The translations under genes were made by a program, and so were the position numbers. From the NCBI GenBank assembly GCA_008694505.1, contig VZDJ01000034.1, forward strand, positions 2,030,534-2,094,533: a stretch of DNA of 64,000 nt. The letters run 5' to 3'. Source of the stretch: Cyanoderma ruficeps. Its lineage: Eukaryota; Chordata; Aves; Passeriformes; Timaliidae. Numbering within the stretch: position 1 is the stretch's first letter; every line of letters starts with the position of its first letter. The notes under the pieces are model-generated. The model saw only the letters and a program-made list of their open reading frames with translations. It was not told where the DNA came from and did not search any database. This document shows positions 1-10,800 of this stretch, piece after piece.

Positions 1-161
1 GCCGAGCTTTTCTTCCCCTCGGCTGCCCGGCTGCTGACGCAGGAGGGGCTGCGGTGCCAACGGCACAAGAGCGGCCATAAATCCACCCCAGAAAGGAGGA
101 AAGGTTCTCTGCTGCTCCTTTGTGGGAGCTCACTCTGCTGAGCCAACACCGGCGGCACAGA
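1..161. other. GC-rich left edge, no gene assigned
   Basis: The first ~60 bases are GC-rich with several CpGs and could be the end of a CpG island or an exon that continues to the left of the window. An open frame runs through the first ~140 bases on the plus strand, but I do not recognise its product and no splice or start signal decides the matter. The segment leads directly into a minisatellite. Confidence 0.3.
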
Positions 162-289
162 GTTCCCAAAGGGAACAGGGAACAGCCCCAGGGGTTCCCA
201 AAGGGAGCAGGGAACAGCCCCAGGGGGTCCCAAAGGGAGCAGGGAACAGCCCCAGGGGGTCCCAAAGGGCTCCTCCCCAAAGGGAACAG
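162..289. repeat. 32-bp-unit minisatellite
   Basis: Head-to-tail 32-bp units start at 162, 194 and 226, and a fourth diverged unit starts at 258. The core contains CCCAAAGGGA followed by CAGGGAACAGCCCC. Successive units differ by one or two bases. There are no unique spacers, so this is a tandem repeat and not a CRISPR array. It keeps several frames open, which makes short proline/glycine-rich ORFs here artefacts. Confidence 0.9.
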
Positions 290-1595
290 GGCACAGCCCA
301 GCCCCGAGGGTTCCCACGTTCTTTCCAGAAGAACATTCCCATGGGGGGCTGAACTTCACAGGCTGCAGAATCAGCATCAACAAGCCACAGGCCTTGTCAT
401 CATCTCACTTATTTGCATCAATATAACCTGTAAATTCACTAGGATATCCAGGAATCCTGTGTGAGGCCTGGATTACATGATAGATAGCTTTCTTTAAAAT
501 TCTAAACATTCAATATTTGTGTATCTCCTCTATAGGAAAACCTCAAACAAAGGATTTTTTTTTTCCTTTAGAAAACTGGAGTCTAGGAAATGAAGTGAGT
601 ATTTTTAGTCTTCCAAAGAGGTCCTCTACTAACTGAGACCTTTCTCTGTGTCCTATTTCCTCAATATCCCTTCATTCTCCTTGTGACTGTCTGCAAAGTA
701 AAGAACATCCCTCAGATACTGGGGAGAACACTAATTTTTGGGTTCTTGCCATCCCATCCCCTCCCAGGAAAAGTGAAAAAATGAGTTCCACAAAAGAAGG
801 GGCTCTTTACTTCCTGGATAAGAATTTTTGACAGCACAAATTTCAATCTGATCACTCTCTCACCCCCCAATAACCAACAGACAGACCAAAACCCCACCCT
901 GTGGCTAATAAGTAGGAAGGGTGAAGCTGTTTCCATTGCTGAGGACAGCTCCGTAGATCTGCATGTCCACAGTTGCTTTAAGGCCTTGCACAAGACAGTA
1001 ACACAGCCAAAAATAGCTCCAAAATCAACTTTAGAAGTTCAGCTGCTATAATATCAGTGCATCCTCAAATATTTCATTGTGGGTACCCAGAACCCTTCTC
1101 TGGACCCATCTCGCTCTGGGCAAAACCAAATGTGCTCCTGCCAACAGAAGAAATCACTAGAGAGAGACTGAGCAAAGAAGGCAAGAAAATGAGAATACAG
1201 ATGTTGAAGGGACTCAAAGATCAAGGAAAAATGCACCAGGATCCAAAAAGAGAACATGATGAGGGAAAAGGGGCCAGACCGAGGAGCTGCTTGAGAAACC
1301 CACTGCTCTCAGTGGCAGCAGTTTGTACAGGCCACACAAATCACTGCATGATGCAGATTTCAACTCACAGTGCTGCAGAAATGAGCCTCATGGGCTGAGG
1401 AACTTCATTTGTGAGAGAAGAGAACAACCCCAGCCCCCAGCTGGAACAGCAGTGGCAGCACATGAGGCTGCTCCTGGTGGGAGCCTTGGCAGGGTGTGGA
1501 GCTGATCCTGTGCAAACTGGTCCAGAGATCCCAGCTTGGTGCTGTGACCCCAACCCTGCAGATGCAGCACCCAGCCAGCTCTGAACTGGCCACCC
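290..1595. other. intergenic, no gene seen
   Basis: AT-moderate sequence with T-runs (for example near 553) and short unconvincing ORFs on both strands. I see no splice-flanked exon, no family motif and no recognisable transposon. Confidence 0.5.
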
Positions 1596-1720
1596 CAGAG
1601 CCTGCCAGCACAGCACAGCACAGGGGTCAGAGCCTGCCAGCACAGCACAGCACAGGGGTCAGAGCCTGCCAGGACAGCACAGCACAGGGGTCAGAGCCTG
1701 CCAGCACAGCACAGGGATCA
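1596..1720. repeat. 32-bp-unit minisatellite
   Basis: Four units start at 1596, 1628, 1660 and 1692. Each begins CAGAGCCTGCCAG and continues with CACAGCACAG and GGGGT. The last unit is truncated. Unit length is the same as the array at 162 but the sequence is unrelated. Long ORFs on both strands here are produced by the repeat. Confidence 0.9.
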
Positions 1721-4700
1721 GGGATGTGCCACAAACACCGTGTGAAGCTTCCCTGGAGCTGCTGGTGGTCCCTCCACCTCCCAGTTCCACTCCAGCTCAG
1801 ATCTGCCCATGCAAGCTGCTGCAGCCAAACCCTCAATGCTCCTCTGGGGACAGGCAGCCACTTACACCTTGACACAGAAGAGGGCATACTGAGCCTACAG
1901 CCAGAAAGGCTGGGAAATATTAGGAAGAAACGAGTGGGTGGGGGAGCTCAAGGGACCAGTGGGAGGATGCGGGAAATCAGTAACACTGATCTGAATAAAT
2001 GGTAACAATTATTAGATCTTTTTTTGGTATGAATCATCTCAGAGACTCAGCATTTAAATGATGGCACTCAAGGGGCAGTAAAAAATACAGTAGGAGCCAC
2101 CAGCCTGCCATGACAGGGGTTTGGAGCCACTGGGTGATTGGCCAAACAGGCCTGGGAAACTTCACTAAAGCATGGAGAAGGGAGCAAGTTCTGTGGAGAA
2201 TATACACTCTGACAGATCAGACAGGCAAATTTGTCTTTGGCAAGGTTATGATGTTACTTAGAGCTCTGATGAACATGCCTGACCTGCTGGAGAAGGAGTA
2301 GCCTCACTTATCTGATGACCACTGACCTTGCCCTTGCCCTGTTCCCTCCCCAAGGGTGGAATTTGTATTTGAAGCTACAGGTTGTAAAATCAGCCAGCCA
2401 GAACCATCCTGAGGGAACAAAACCAAACCAGAACAACAACACAAACCAAGGAAACAACAGAGTGAGTTTGAACAGAGTCTGTTCTCTGGGTTCACCAAAG
2501 CCACCCAAGAGCTCCCATCCTTGCAGGAAAAGGGGCAGCAGAGGTGGTGCTGCCTTGTGCACATCTTAACTCCTTCTTACACAACTGCAGGAGAAGAAAA
2601 ACTCTTTCATCAAGAACCAGTAGCACCAGCAGGCTCAGGAACTCAGCAGTAACCACATCACAGTCCTTATCACTTTCTCCACACCTTCCACACCCCCTTT
2701 TCTCAACCTGCAGAACCATGGCCATTTTCTGCCAACATAAAACCCCTTTTGTCACCCAGTCCGTGTTTGCTTCTCACCTGTGGGCAAAACACTGGGTGCT
2801 GCAAAGTTCCTTTGCAGTCAGTCACCTCAACCTGGCAGCAGCTGAGGAGCTGAGTGTGAACAGACATTTATAGGTAGTTCCAAGAACTTCCCAGATCCAA
2901 AATGGGGGTGGAAACCATCCCTGTGTGTGGAGCAGAGCAGGAGGCAAAGCTGAAATAATTCATTGCTCCAGGAAGGCTCTCAGCTTCCCAAAGTCAGACA
3001 CAGCTCCCAGCATTTACCATCCACAATGCACTGCCAGTGAGAGTTGCTTGAGGGGGTTCTACAACAAATTTTTTTTTACTTTTTGGACTTTCATGGAATT
3101 TAGGCACAAACAGAGAAAAATATAGGACTTGGTTCCTGGAAATACTGTGCATTAGAGAGCTGCTGCTGGTTGCAGACCTTCCTTACCTATGATGAGAGAA
3201 AAGGGAAAAGGAAGATTAGAGAACCCCAGAGTTGCAATTGCAACACAGTGGTTTTCAGCCCAAGACTGAAGCAATACAAGGTACTGCTCTCCAACAGACC
3301 TGTCACACCACAAACCAGAGATACAGTCTAAGAAAGAAGATCAAAACCTTCAGACCTCACCACCAAGCACTGATTGTGATGGAGCAACTACTTAAAACCC
3401 AGGAACTTTAATTTGCTTGGAGGTTTCTGGGGAGGAAGGAGTGGAGGCCGTGGGGATTTAGGAAAGGGTCAAGAGAAGAAGTCCAGCACTTGGTTCCACA
3501 AGTGCATGTGGAGCAGAGCCCATTTCAACAAGGTAATGTGAGTTTGAGCCAAGTACACCATGTCAAGTTGTCAGTATCTATTATTGACCTAAAGAAATTA
3601 ACCTCAATGGTTAGCATAATGTTATGTTTTTACAACATCTGTCAGCAATTATTTGTATTTACTTGCACTGCAAATACAGAAGAAAAGTCAGAGAAATAAA
3701 CACCAGAATTTCCACCAGTCTTGTGTTTTCCCACAAAGAATATCTAATCATCACTGTTTAGACACTCACATTTATTCCTTGTCCTCTCCAGCATGGAATT
3801 TCTTCCCAATCCTCTACGACAAGTACTTATCTGTCCTCATTCACCCTGCAGCAAATATGGACCAATCCCTCTGCAATTAGCGGTGTTAACTTCAGGGTTC
3901 TTATAACAGAAATCACCAGAGCTATGATATTTTTTGGATTCAAAGCAGCTCCTGCTCTCCCCTCGGCCATGCCTTACCACAGCGAGAAGGGAGGCAGGGA
4001 CAGCAAGGGTTGTGCTCCAGTCGCACTCCACCTGTGCAAGGCAGGGTGAGGAACAGGTTAGCTGGGTGAAAAGTTCACTGCAAGCTGAGCTGTCTGTTTC
4101 TCTTGCTTAATTTATCCGATATTTGGCTAACCTTGCTCTGAACCCAGCCCCCAAGACCCCCTCCTCTCATCCCTCCCCAGCGGGTTCATGTCAGCCAAAG
4201 ACACCGCCTCTAATTCCCTTCTCCCTGACCCTGTGAGGGGAGCGGGGGCTGGGACACCGGGCCAAGCACAGAGCAGAGCCCCAGCACTGCACAGATAATC
4301 GTTATTTATGCTCTAAACTCCAACAAGAGCAAACACAAAAGCCCTACAGTCAGCAACATCGCCTGACACGGTGCTCCAGCTTATCAGCCTTCCCAAGGCT
4401 GGGTGGCACCCCCTGCACCACCCTCCTCCCCTCAGCCTCTCCCGAGGATGCAGCACTTCCTAAAGCGGCTCAGATGGATCCCTGATCCTCCCCCCGGCAG
4501 GGGACTGGCACACAACTCCCACATCCACAGCCTCTGAGATACCATTAACCCATCATGTCCATCACCTCATTTCTGCAGCTCAAGATCCTAAAAAAGGAAC
4601 CTGACAGACGAATTTAAATTTTGCAAAGCGCAGAGCAGTAGCTGCCGTGACACAGAACACGAGCAGGGAGACCCTAAAGGGCTTTTTTTTTACTCCAAAT

Positions 4701-6940
4701 CCCATAAGGTCAGCAGAGAAAAGGCTGGAGGGCATCAAGATGAGCTACTGCTACTCTTTGGAGAACAGGATTCCCCGATCCACAGACCTTTATGCATCCA
4801 TAGGCTCCTCACCCTGCAGAACACAGCCAAGGTTTGCTCAAAAGCTGCTGAGCTGTTTCGCTTTCTCTGGTAACCTACAGCTGCCCACACATCCTGCCCC
4901 TGTGCCCAAAACCTGGGTGACAAGGAGCCCTGCCCTCCCCCTGCCGTGCAGGGCACTGCTCTGTGGGCGCCCTCACGGCACCTCCTGATCCCACACGTCA
5001 GAGCCCGGCGCTGGTGATGCAAACTGCTGGAAAAACTGCCCGGAACACGCGCTCCTGGCAGGCTCTCCTTGTTTTCCTGCTGTGCTCAGGACTGTTCCCA
5101 ACACTCCTCAGGGCAACACAAAGTGTATTTGATGGGCTTCTCAATGAACTGGGCACAACTTCAGAGCAGGGCACAGACCAAAGCTGCCGAGCTCTCCCTG
5201 CTCCACTGAGCAGCTGCTGCTCCCTTTGGAGTTTAACCTGGGGCTCCCCAGAATCCACACTCACATTCCCTCCTGCTCTCCCCTCCCTGCCACCCTGAGA
5301 GGCTGACTTGGGAGCCCAAGATTCTGTGAATGGAGCAGAACAAATGTTTCCTGTAAACCTTATCATTTTTGACCTGATAAAGAACCTCACAGCTGTGCCA
5401 TGGCTTTGATACACCTGAGCTGCCTCGGGTCGAGGAGACACTCGCACAGACAACTTATTATTATTTTTACAATCTGTATCATCAGAGCGCCCAAAACTCC
5501 ATTACAGTGTGTCTGTCCCACTGACAGGGAGGGCAGAAACAGTCTGACAGCTTTACAATAAGTGGAAATTCCTTGTGGTCTAAGAACAATATTGAACTTG
5601 TTTCTCAGGGTCAGCAGATGATCTTGCCTTGACACATGGCTTCATTCCCCTGGAAGCAGTGAACATTGGCCTAGTTCTGATGTAGTCACTAATTTAGTGA
5701 CACCATCCCTTCCAAACTTCACCACTCCCACACCAAAGCAGCAAAATACCAGTTCACAAAGAGTACTTTGAAATAAAAACCCCCACGCCCTTACCAAAGC
5801 CATGATCCAGCACCACCCTCCCCATCTAAAGCTCCGTGTTTTCAAGGCATTAAAGCTGCTGAGAAGAGCCAAGTAAGGTTGTCAGGAAGACATGAAACTT
5901 CAAACTGTGACATAAGTAAACTGAGAATACACAAAACTCCCTCAGCCCACCTGGAATAACTCCCCTGGTACCTGTATTCCTCAACAGCAGGGCCAGCACA
6001 GCTACTCACCACTGCCTCAACATCATTAATCTATAAAACAATTAACAATGTATAATTTCCATACAAGGAATCCTCTGTGCAAACTTTGTTAAGGATTTTA
6101 ACCCCTCTTCAAAACTGCTGGAATTAGTCATGGGTGGGTAAAAAGGAACAGGATTTTTACAACAGGTGAAAGAGAAAGTCAATCACAGACCTCAATGCCA
6201 CAGATTCCTGTTTGTTCCTTCCAGCCACCACACAGAAAAGCAAAAATACTTCAAATGATGCCATACCTGCATAATTAAAGGCAAGCTGAATCTAATGAAG
6301 CTCAAATTGTTTACAGGTGCAGCTTAAGAACCACCTAATTAAAAAAAAAACCTGCTTCATTTTTTCTCTACATCAGCATAGCTGATGCAGCCATTTTAAT
6401 AATTCACCCCAAAACCCCAGAGTTTGTTCATAACAGAAAAGAGCTCGTGAAAACCTTGAGAGAGTCAACTTTCACTTTAAAAATACAGAAGGGCAGTTAA
6501 CGGGTCAAGCTTCAAAGGAAATCTATGTCCTCTTCTCCAGGTATCCAACTTTGAGGCTTCTGTTTGTGGGGGGGAAAAACCCAAACATAACCAAGAAAAA
6601 AACCACAACAAACATACAAACCCCAACAGCTCCATCCCCTGCTCCCAAAAAACCATCTCAAATCATGAAAAGGTAAGAGGGCAGCAATCAGAAATTAACC
6701 TTTCAGCCTCCCAGGCAGATTCTTCAGCTCTTGCTGGCTCCTGAGGAAGATTTTTGTAGACGTGTCTGTCCCATGACTGCAGACAGACCCTCACAGGCAC
6801 AATTCTCCCCTCCAGGCACTTGGGGCACAATTCCAGCGGCTGCTGCTGTTGGAGCAGGTTCAGCTCGGACACAGCCCCTACACTCCATAGTGAGAATCAA
6901 CACGGAGAGATCCAGGAACGATGGTTAAAACAAAGGAATT
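1721..6940. other. intergenic, no gene seen
   Basis: No exon with credible splice sites and no protein family could be identified on either strand. The 151-residue minus-strand reading frame at 4998-5453 has low-complexity, unrecognisable composition. Segment 4140-5300 is somewhat richer in GC than its surroundings. A run of nuclear-receptor-like half sites (TGACCT TGCCCT TGCCCT) lies near 2329 and is unproven. Confidence 0.5.
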
Positions 6941-7092
6941 CGGTGAGATCAGCCCAGTTGGTTGGAGCACGGTGCTGATAACACCAAAGCTGTGCCTTCA
7001 ATCCCTGTACAGGCCATTCCAAAGTTGGACTTGATGGAGAACCCCCTTGGGGGTCCCTTCCAACCCAGAATAGTCTCTGCTTCTAAATGAAA
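6941..7092 (+). mobile_element. TguSINE1-like SINE (tRNA-Ile head, CR1-like tail)
   Basis: The 5' part, about 6941-7017, follows a tRNA-Ile sequence: CAGTTGGTTGGAGCACGGTG, then GATAACACCAAAG, a B-box-like TTCAATCCC and an acceptor-stem end CAGGCCATTCC. The 3' part (AGTTGGACTTGATGG ... GTCCCTTCCAACCCAGAATA) is the avian CR1-type 3' tail. A tRNA-Ile-derived SINE mobilised by CR1 machinery is known from passerine birds as TguSINE1. The copy is diverged, with an insertion near the A box, so it is an old insertion and not a tRNA gene. Confidence 0.8.
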
Positions 7093-7321
7093 GCCAAGGG
7101 CAGGAAAACCCGTGACCCTGACAGCCTTTGATGAGCTGGTAAGGAGCACCTGGGGCTTGGGGTTTCTCCATGACCCCTTCCCACAGCTCTGACAGGTTCC
7201 ACTGGAGCCCCACCCCAGGCCCGGGATGCAGAATGCCAGGAGATAAATGTGTAGGTGTCAAACACTGAGGGCAGGGCGGCTGTGGACCCAGCCAAGGGCT
7301 GTTGGCAGTAACAGGCAGGGG

Positions 7322-7395
7322 CTGTTGTTGATCACAAACAAACAGGGATTGTTGTTGGTCACAAACAAACAGGGATGGTTGTTGATAACAAGCCC
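7322..7395. repeat. 27-bp tandem repeat
   Basis: Two nearly identical 27-bp units (7322-7348 and 7349-7375), containing TGTTGTTGATCACAAACAAA, are followed by a decayed third unit. The flank at 7300-7321 may be another decayed unit. Confidence 0.85.
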
Positions 7396-7763
7396 TGAGA
7401 AAAGAACAAGCTGCAGCTGGAGAAGGGCCCACGTGGAGGTGGGGCAGCACTGTCCTGGGACAAGATCCTTGTCCATGCTCCTAGAGACAAGCACAGCACA
7501 AGTGCAGGAATGAGGCTGGGAGGGGAGCAGGGACTATAAGGGGGATCAAGATCATCAGAGACCCCGAAACCTCCGACCCATTTCCAGAAAGGTCTGTAAG
7601 GACATCCATGACCCCTGATCTGTACAGAAACTGAGAAAACAATCCCGACAATGGGAAACCCTGTCTATAAAAAGACACGTTCCCCCAAGGCTGAGTGATG
7701 TCCCCAGGATCCTGGACATCCCATCAGCTGGACTGATGCAGCTGGATCCACTGGGACTGGTGA

Positions 7764-7869
7764 TCTTTTTCTTCCTTTTTCTTCCTTTTTTTTCTTCTTT
7801 CTTCCTTTTTCTTCCTTTTTTTTCTTCTTTTTCTTCCTTTTCTCTTTTTCCTTTTCCTCTCCTCTCCCT
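7764..7869. repeat. 106-base pure pyrimidine tract
   Basis: Every base from 7764 to 7869 on the plus strand is C or T. It includes an exact 30-bp tandem duplication (7771-7800 equals 7801-7830). Such tracts can form triplex (H-DNA) structures. On the minus strand the tract yields lysine/glutamate/arginine-rich reading frames, which are artefacts. Confidence 0.95.
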
Positions 7870-10800
7870 GACCTCAGCACCAGCAGGAGGACAGCACCCA
7901 CAGCAGGAGTGGCTCCCTTGGCCAGGCACATCCACAGCCAACCCCAGCCAGGCACAGGCGGGTTCAGCACCTACAGAGCAACCAAAATATGAAAGATTGC
8001 TCACATATGGGATCTATTAGGGCTTTTCGAAGGAATTCAGGTTCATTGTTTCCCTTGAAATATAAAGGTTATAAAACTTAATGGCCACATGACAAGGAAA
8101 CTATATGAAACACTCAGAGATTTACAGAGTGACTGCTCAGCTCTCGGGGCATGTGGCTGGAAATTGCTGGGCAAAAGCCAACGAGACCCATGGTCTGAGC
8201 TTTTGGGCAGTTATTTCTTCCTTTCTTTTCCTGACCTTGCAGACTGGTATTCGATTACCACAGCAGCTCCAAAGTCAAACAGAAACACAGCTTGTATCTT
8301 CTTTCAAGTATTTATTTCTTTTGTCCTGTTAACACCAAGTAGTGAAAGGAATTGTAAGGATTCTGAAGGGAGGGGGAAGGAATGAAAGCAGGAGAAAGGA
8401 AAAAAAAATATGGACATAATGGCTTAATTTCTCACAGCATGTGCAGCACAAATGAACAGTAAACAAATCCCAGGGAAAAATGCAAACAAAGGCTACGTTT
8501 GCTCAAAGTTCCAAGAAAAAAGCCCATCGTGTGTGCCACTGAGCAAACATTTCTGTGATTAAACCCTCAGAGCATCTGTGTGATTTCTAGGCCAATTCAG
8601 CACAGCAGATTCCTTCCCTCTTCTCCCAGAACATCCCTGGGCTGGGTTTCCAAGCCTTGTTTTTGTTTAAGGCATGGAAATGTTGCAATTATGGCATTAA
8701 GAGGAAGCAGCAACCTAATCCAACAAGTCAAGGGCAAGTGTGAAAATCCGATTAGAGATTTGCCACTGGGGTTTGTCCATACAGAGTGAAATAATTAAGC
8801 AGCAGATCATGAACAAATAACGTATTTTGTTGGGATTTCTGACCCGGATTTTGGCAACCTCAGCCAGGTCAGGAACTCGTGATGTTGGCTGCCACCAAAA
8901 GCCCTTTCAGTGACCTCAAGGGTTGTACCAGCAGTAAAATCATAAATTATCTCCTTGTGTGACACCAGCTGAGACTGCACCATTTTCTGTCATCCTTCCT
9001 ATGTCTGTAACAAATGGAAGAGCTCTGGCAGGGCCAAGCTGGCACAGGTGAGAGTCAAACAATGTGCAGTGCTTTTCCTGCCTTTCCTTATTTCCCAAAC
9101 CTCAGCTGCAGCACAACTCCAGTCCACTTTATTTTCTTAACTGAACCAAGGGTGAGTATGCAGCAACACAAATCCCAAAATACCATCATGTCATTCCCTC
9201 CATGTGGAAATGTGCCATGCCCTGATGTTGGGAGGTCACTCATATTTTAATGAACTCTTTGCAGGATTTCCAGTGTGATTATTTTTCCCCTGATGGTCTG
9301 AGGCTGAGAGGTGGATCCAGTGAAAGAAACAAAACCAAACTGCGAAAATTTTCTGCTGCAAGTAAAGGCAAATGCACTTTTGACAACATCCCAAGTTAGG
9401 GGTTCTTTTCCCTTGAAAATGTCTATAGGCACGTTTTTGATCACAGGATTGGAAATATGTCATGAGAACACACTCAAATATGCGTTCGCATTAACGCTGC
9501 TGCCAGAAGCCATCTCACAGTCATCACCAGACATCCTGGAGCCCCTAGAAAGCTTTCTGTGGGATTGGAAGGCATCCAGCCAGGGGAAAGCAGAGCCACC
9601 ATGTGATTGGGATGGACAGTTCCACAGGAAAACTCTGCATTAATGAATGGCAAGCGCTCAAAGCGGGAGTTACAGTGAAGGGCTTGCAAGGAAACCACTG
9701 GCTGAGGACCATCATGTGCATAAAATATTTGATAAAGGAAACTCTGAAAGAAATCTATGTAAAAATGATCCAGTGAAAGAAAACAGGCTGATTTTACAGC
9801 AGGAATTGCCCATGTAAAGCAGTGCTGCTGGCTGTAAAAGAGATCACTGGAATACAAGCTGCTCACCCAGCCTTAAAGGATGTGAACCTTAGACTGCAAA
9901 AGGACATTCTGAAGTATTGTGAAAATAATCAATTTTACTATCTGTGTATGGCAAATTATCAGAAGAAATCAAACAGCAGTCCTGGGTATTGGGGCTTGCA
10001 CCCTGTTTCTATTTTTCACAGATGATTTTTACCTTATGACTCCCCCTCTAACCATAAAGTGAGGTTCTGGCCACCCACTCCCTCCCAGTCCTTCCCAGTT
10101 CAAATTCGGATCGTGTAGGTGTTAAACAGAATGTGCAGTTATGAGCAGAAGTAACAGCTCTCTGGGGTTTAGCTACACTTCATGCTTCAAGGGAACAAAT
10201 GGGAAGATATTTAGGGCAGTTTGCAGGGTTAATGTCTAGGAAGGTGTGCACAAGGCACAGGTGAGGGAGTGCCCGAGGGGAGGGCGCAGAGATGAACAAT
10301 CTGCAGGCACAGCACTCTGGCTCAGGAACTCTCCAAACACAGCCCTCTCCAACGGGAACAATTGGAAGAGACAGATGAAATGAAAAATGAAGGGATCAGC
10401 AGAAATCAGACCTAATATAAACCCAACTAAAATAAACTCAGCATGGCTCCTGTGGCTCATTCAAAAGCAGCTCTTCCCCAGTGAACTCAGGTCAGGGGGA
10501 AGATGGAATAGAACTTCTCTGCTCTGTGCCTTTAGGAGCCACTGGCAACTCTGGCTGGCACTGGGAAGAGGTTTTTAAAGGAAAATACTGAAGATTGCAA
10601 TTCTACCTCCTACATTGCATCACAGGAAATGTGACATCTCCAGCCAGAATGTGTAACTGCTCCTAAATCCTGGGCTTCAGAATTTGAAAGAATTAAGATG
10701 ATTTTCGTAATTGATGTGGGGTCAGAGCTGTGTGTACTTGCCTGAATTCAAAGCCAAGCAGTAGTTTTTACACAAGAAAACTTACAATTCTGTGATTTAT

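Noticed and set aside
162..289. Possible CRISPR-like array
   Set aside because: Units abut with no unique spacers and the DNA is avian.
4998..5453. 151-codon minus-strand frame
   Set aside because: No recognisable domain, no promoter or splice context, and composition typical of a chance frame in GC-richer DNA.
6941..7017. Possible tRNA-Ile gene
   Set aside because: Diverged stems, an insertion near the A box and a directly attached CR1-like tail show that it is a SINE.
7555..8004. 149-codon minus-strand frame with a Lys/Glu/Arg-rich core
   Set aside because: The core is the pyrimidine tract read on the other strand; no splice or start support.
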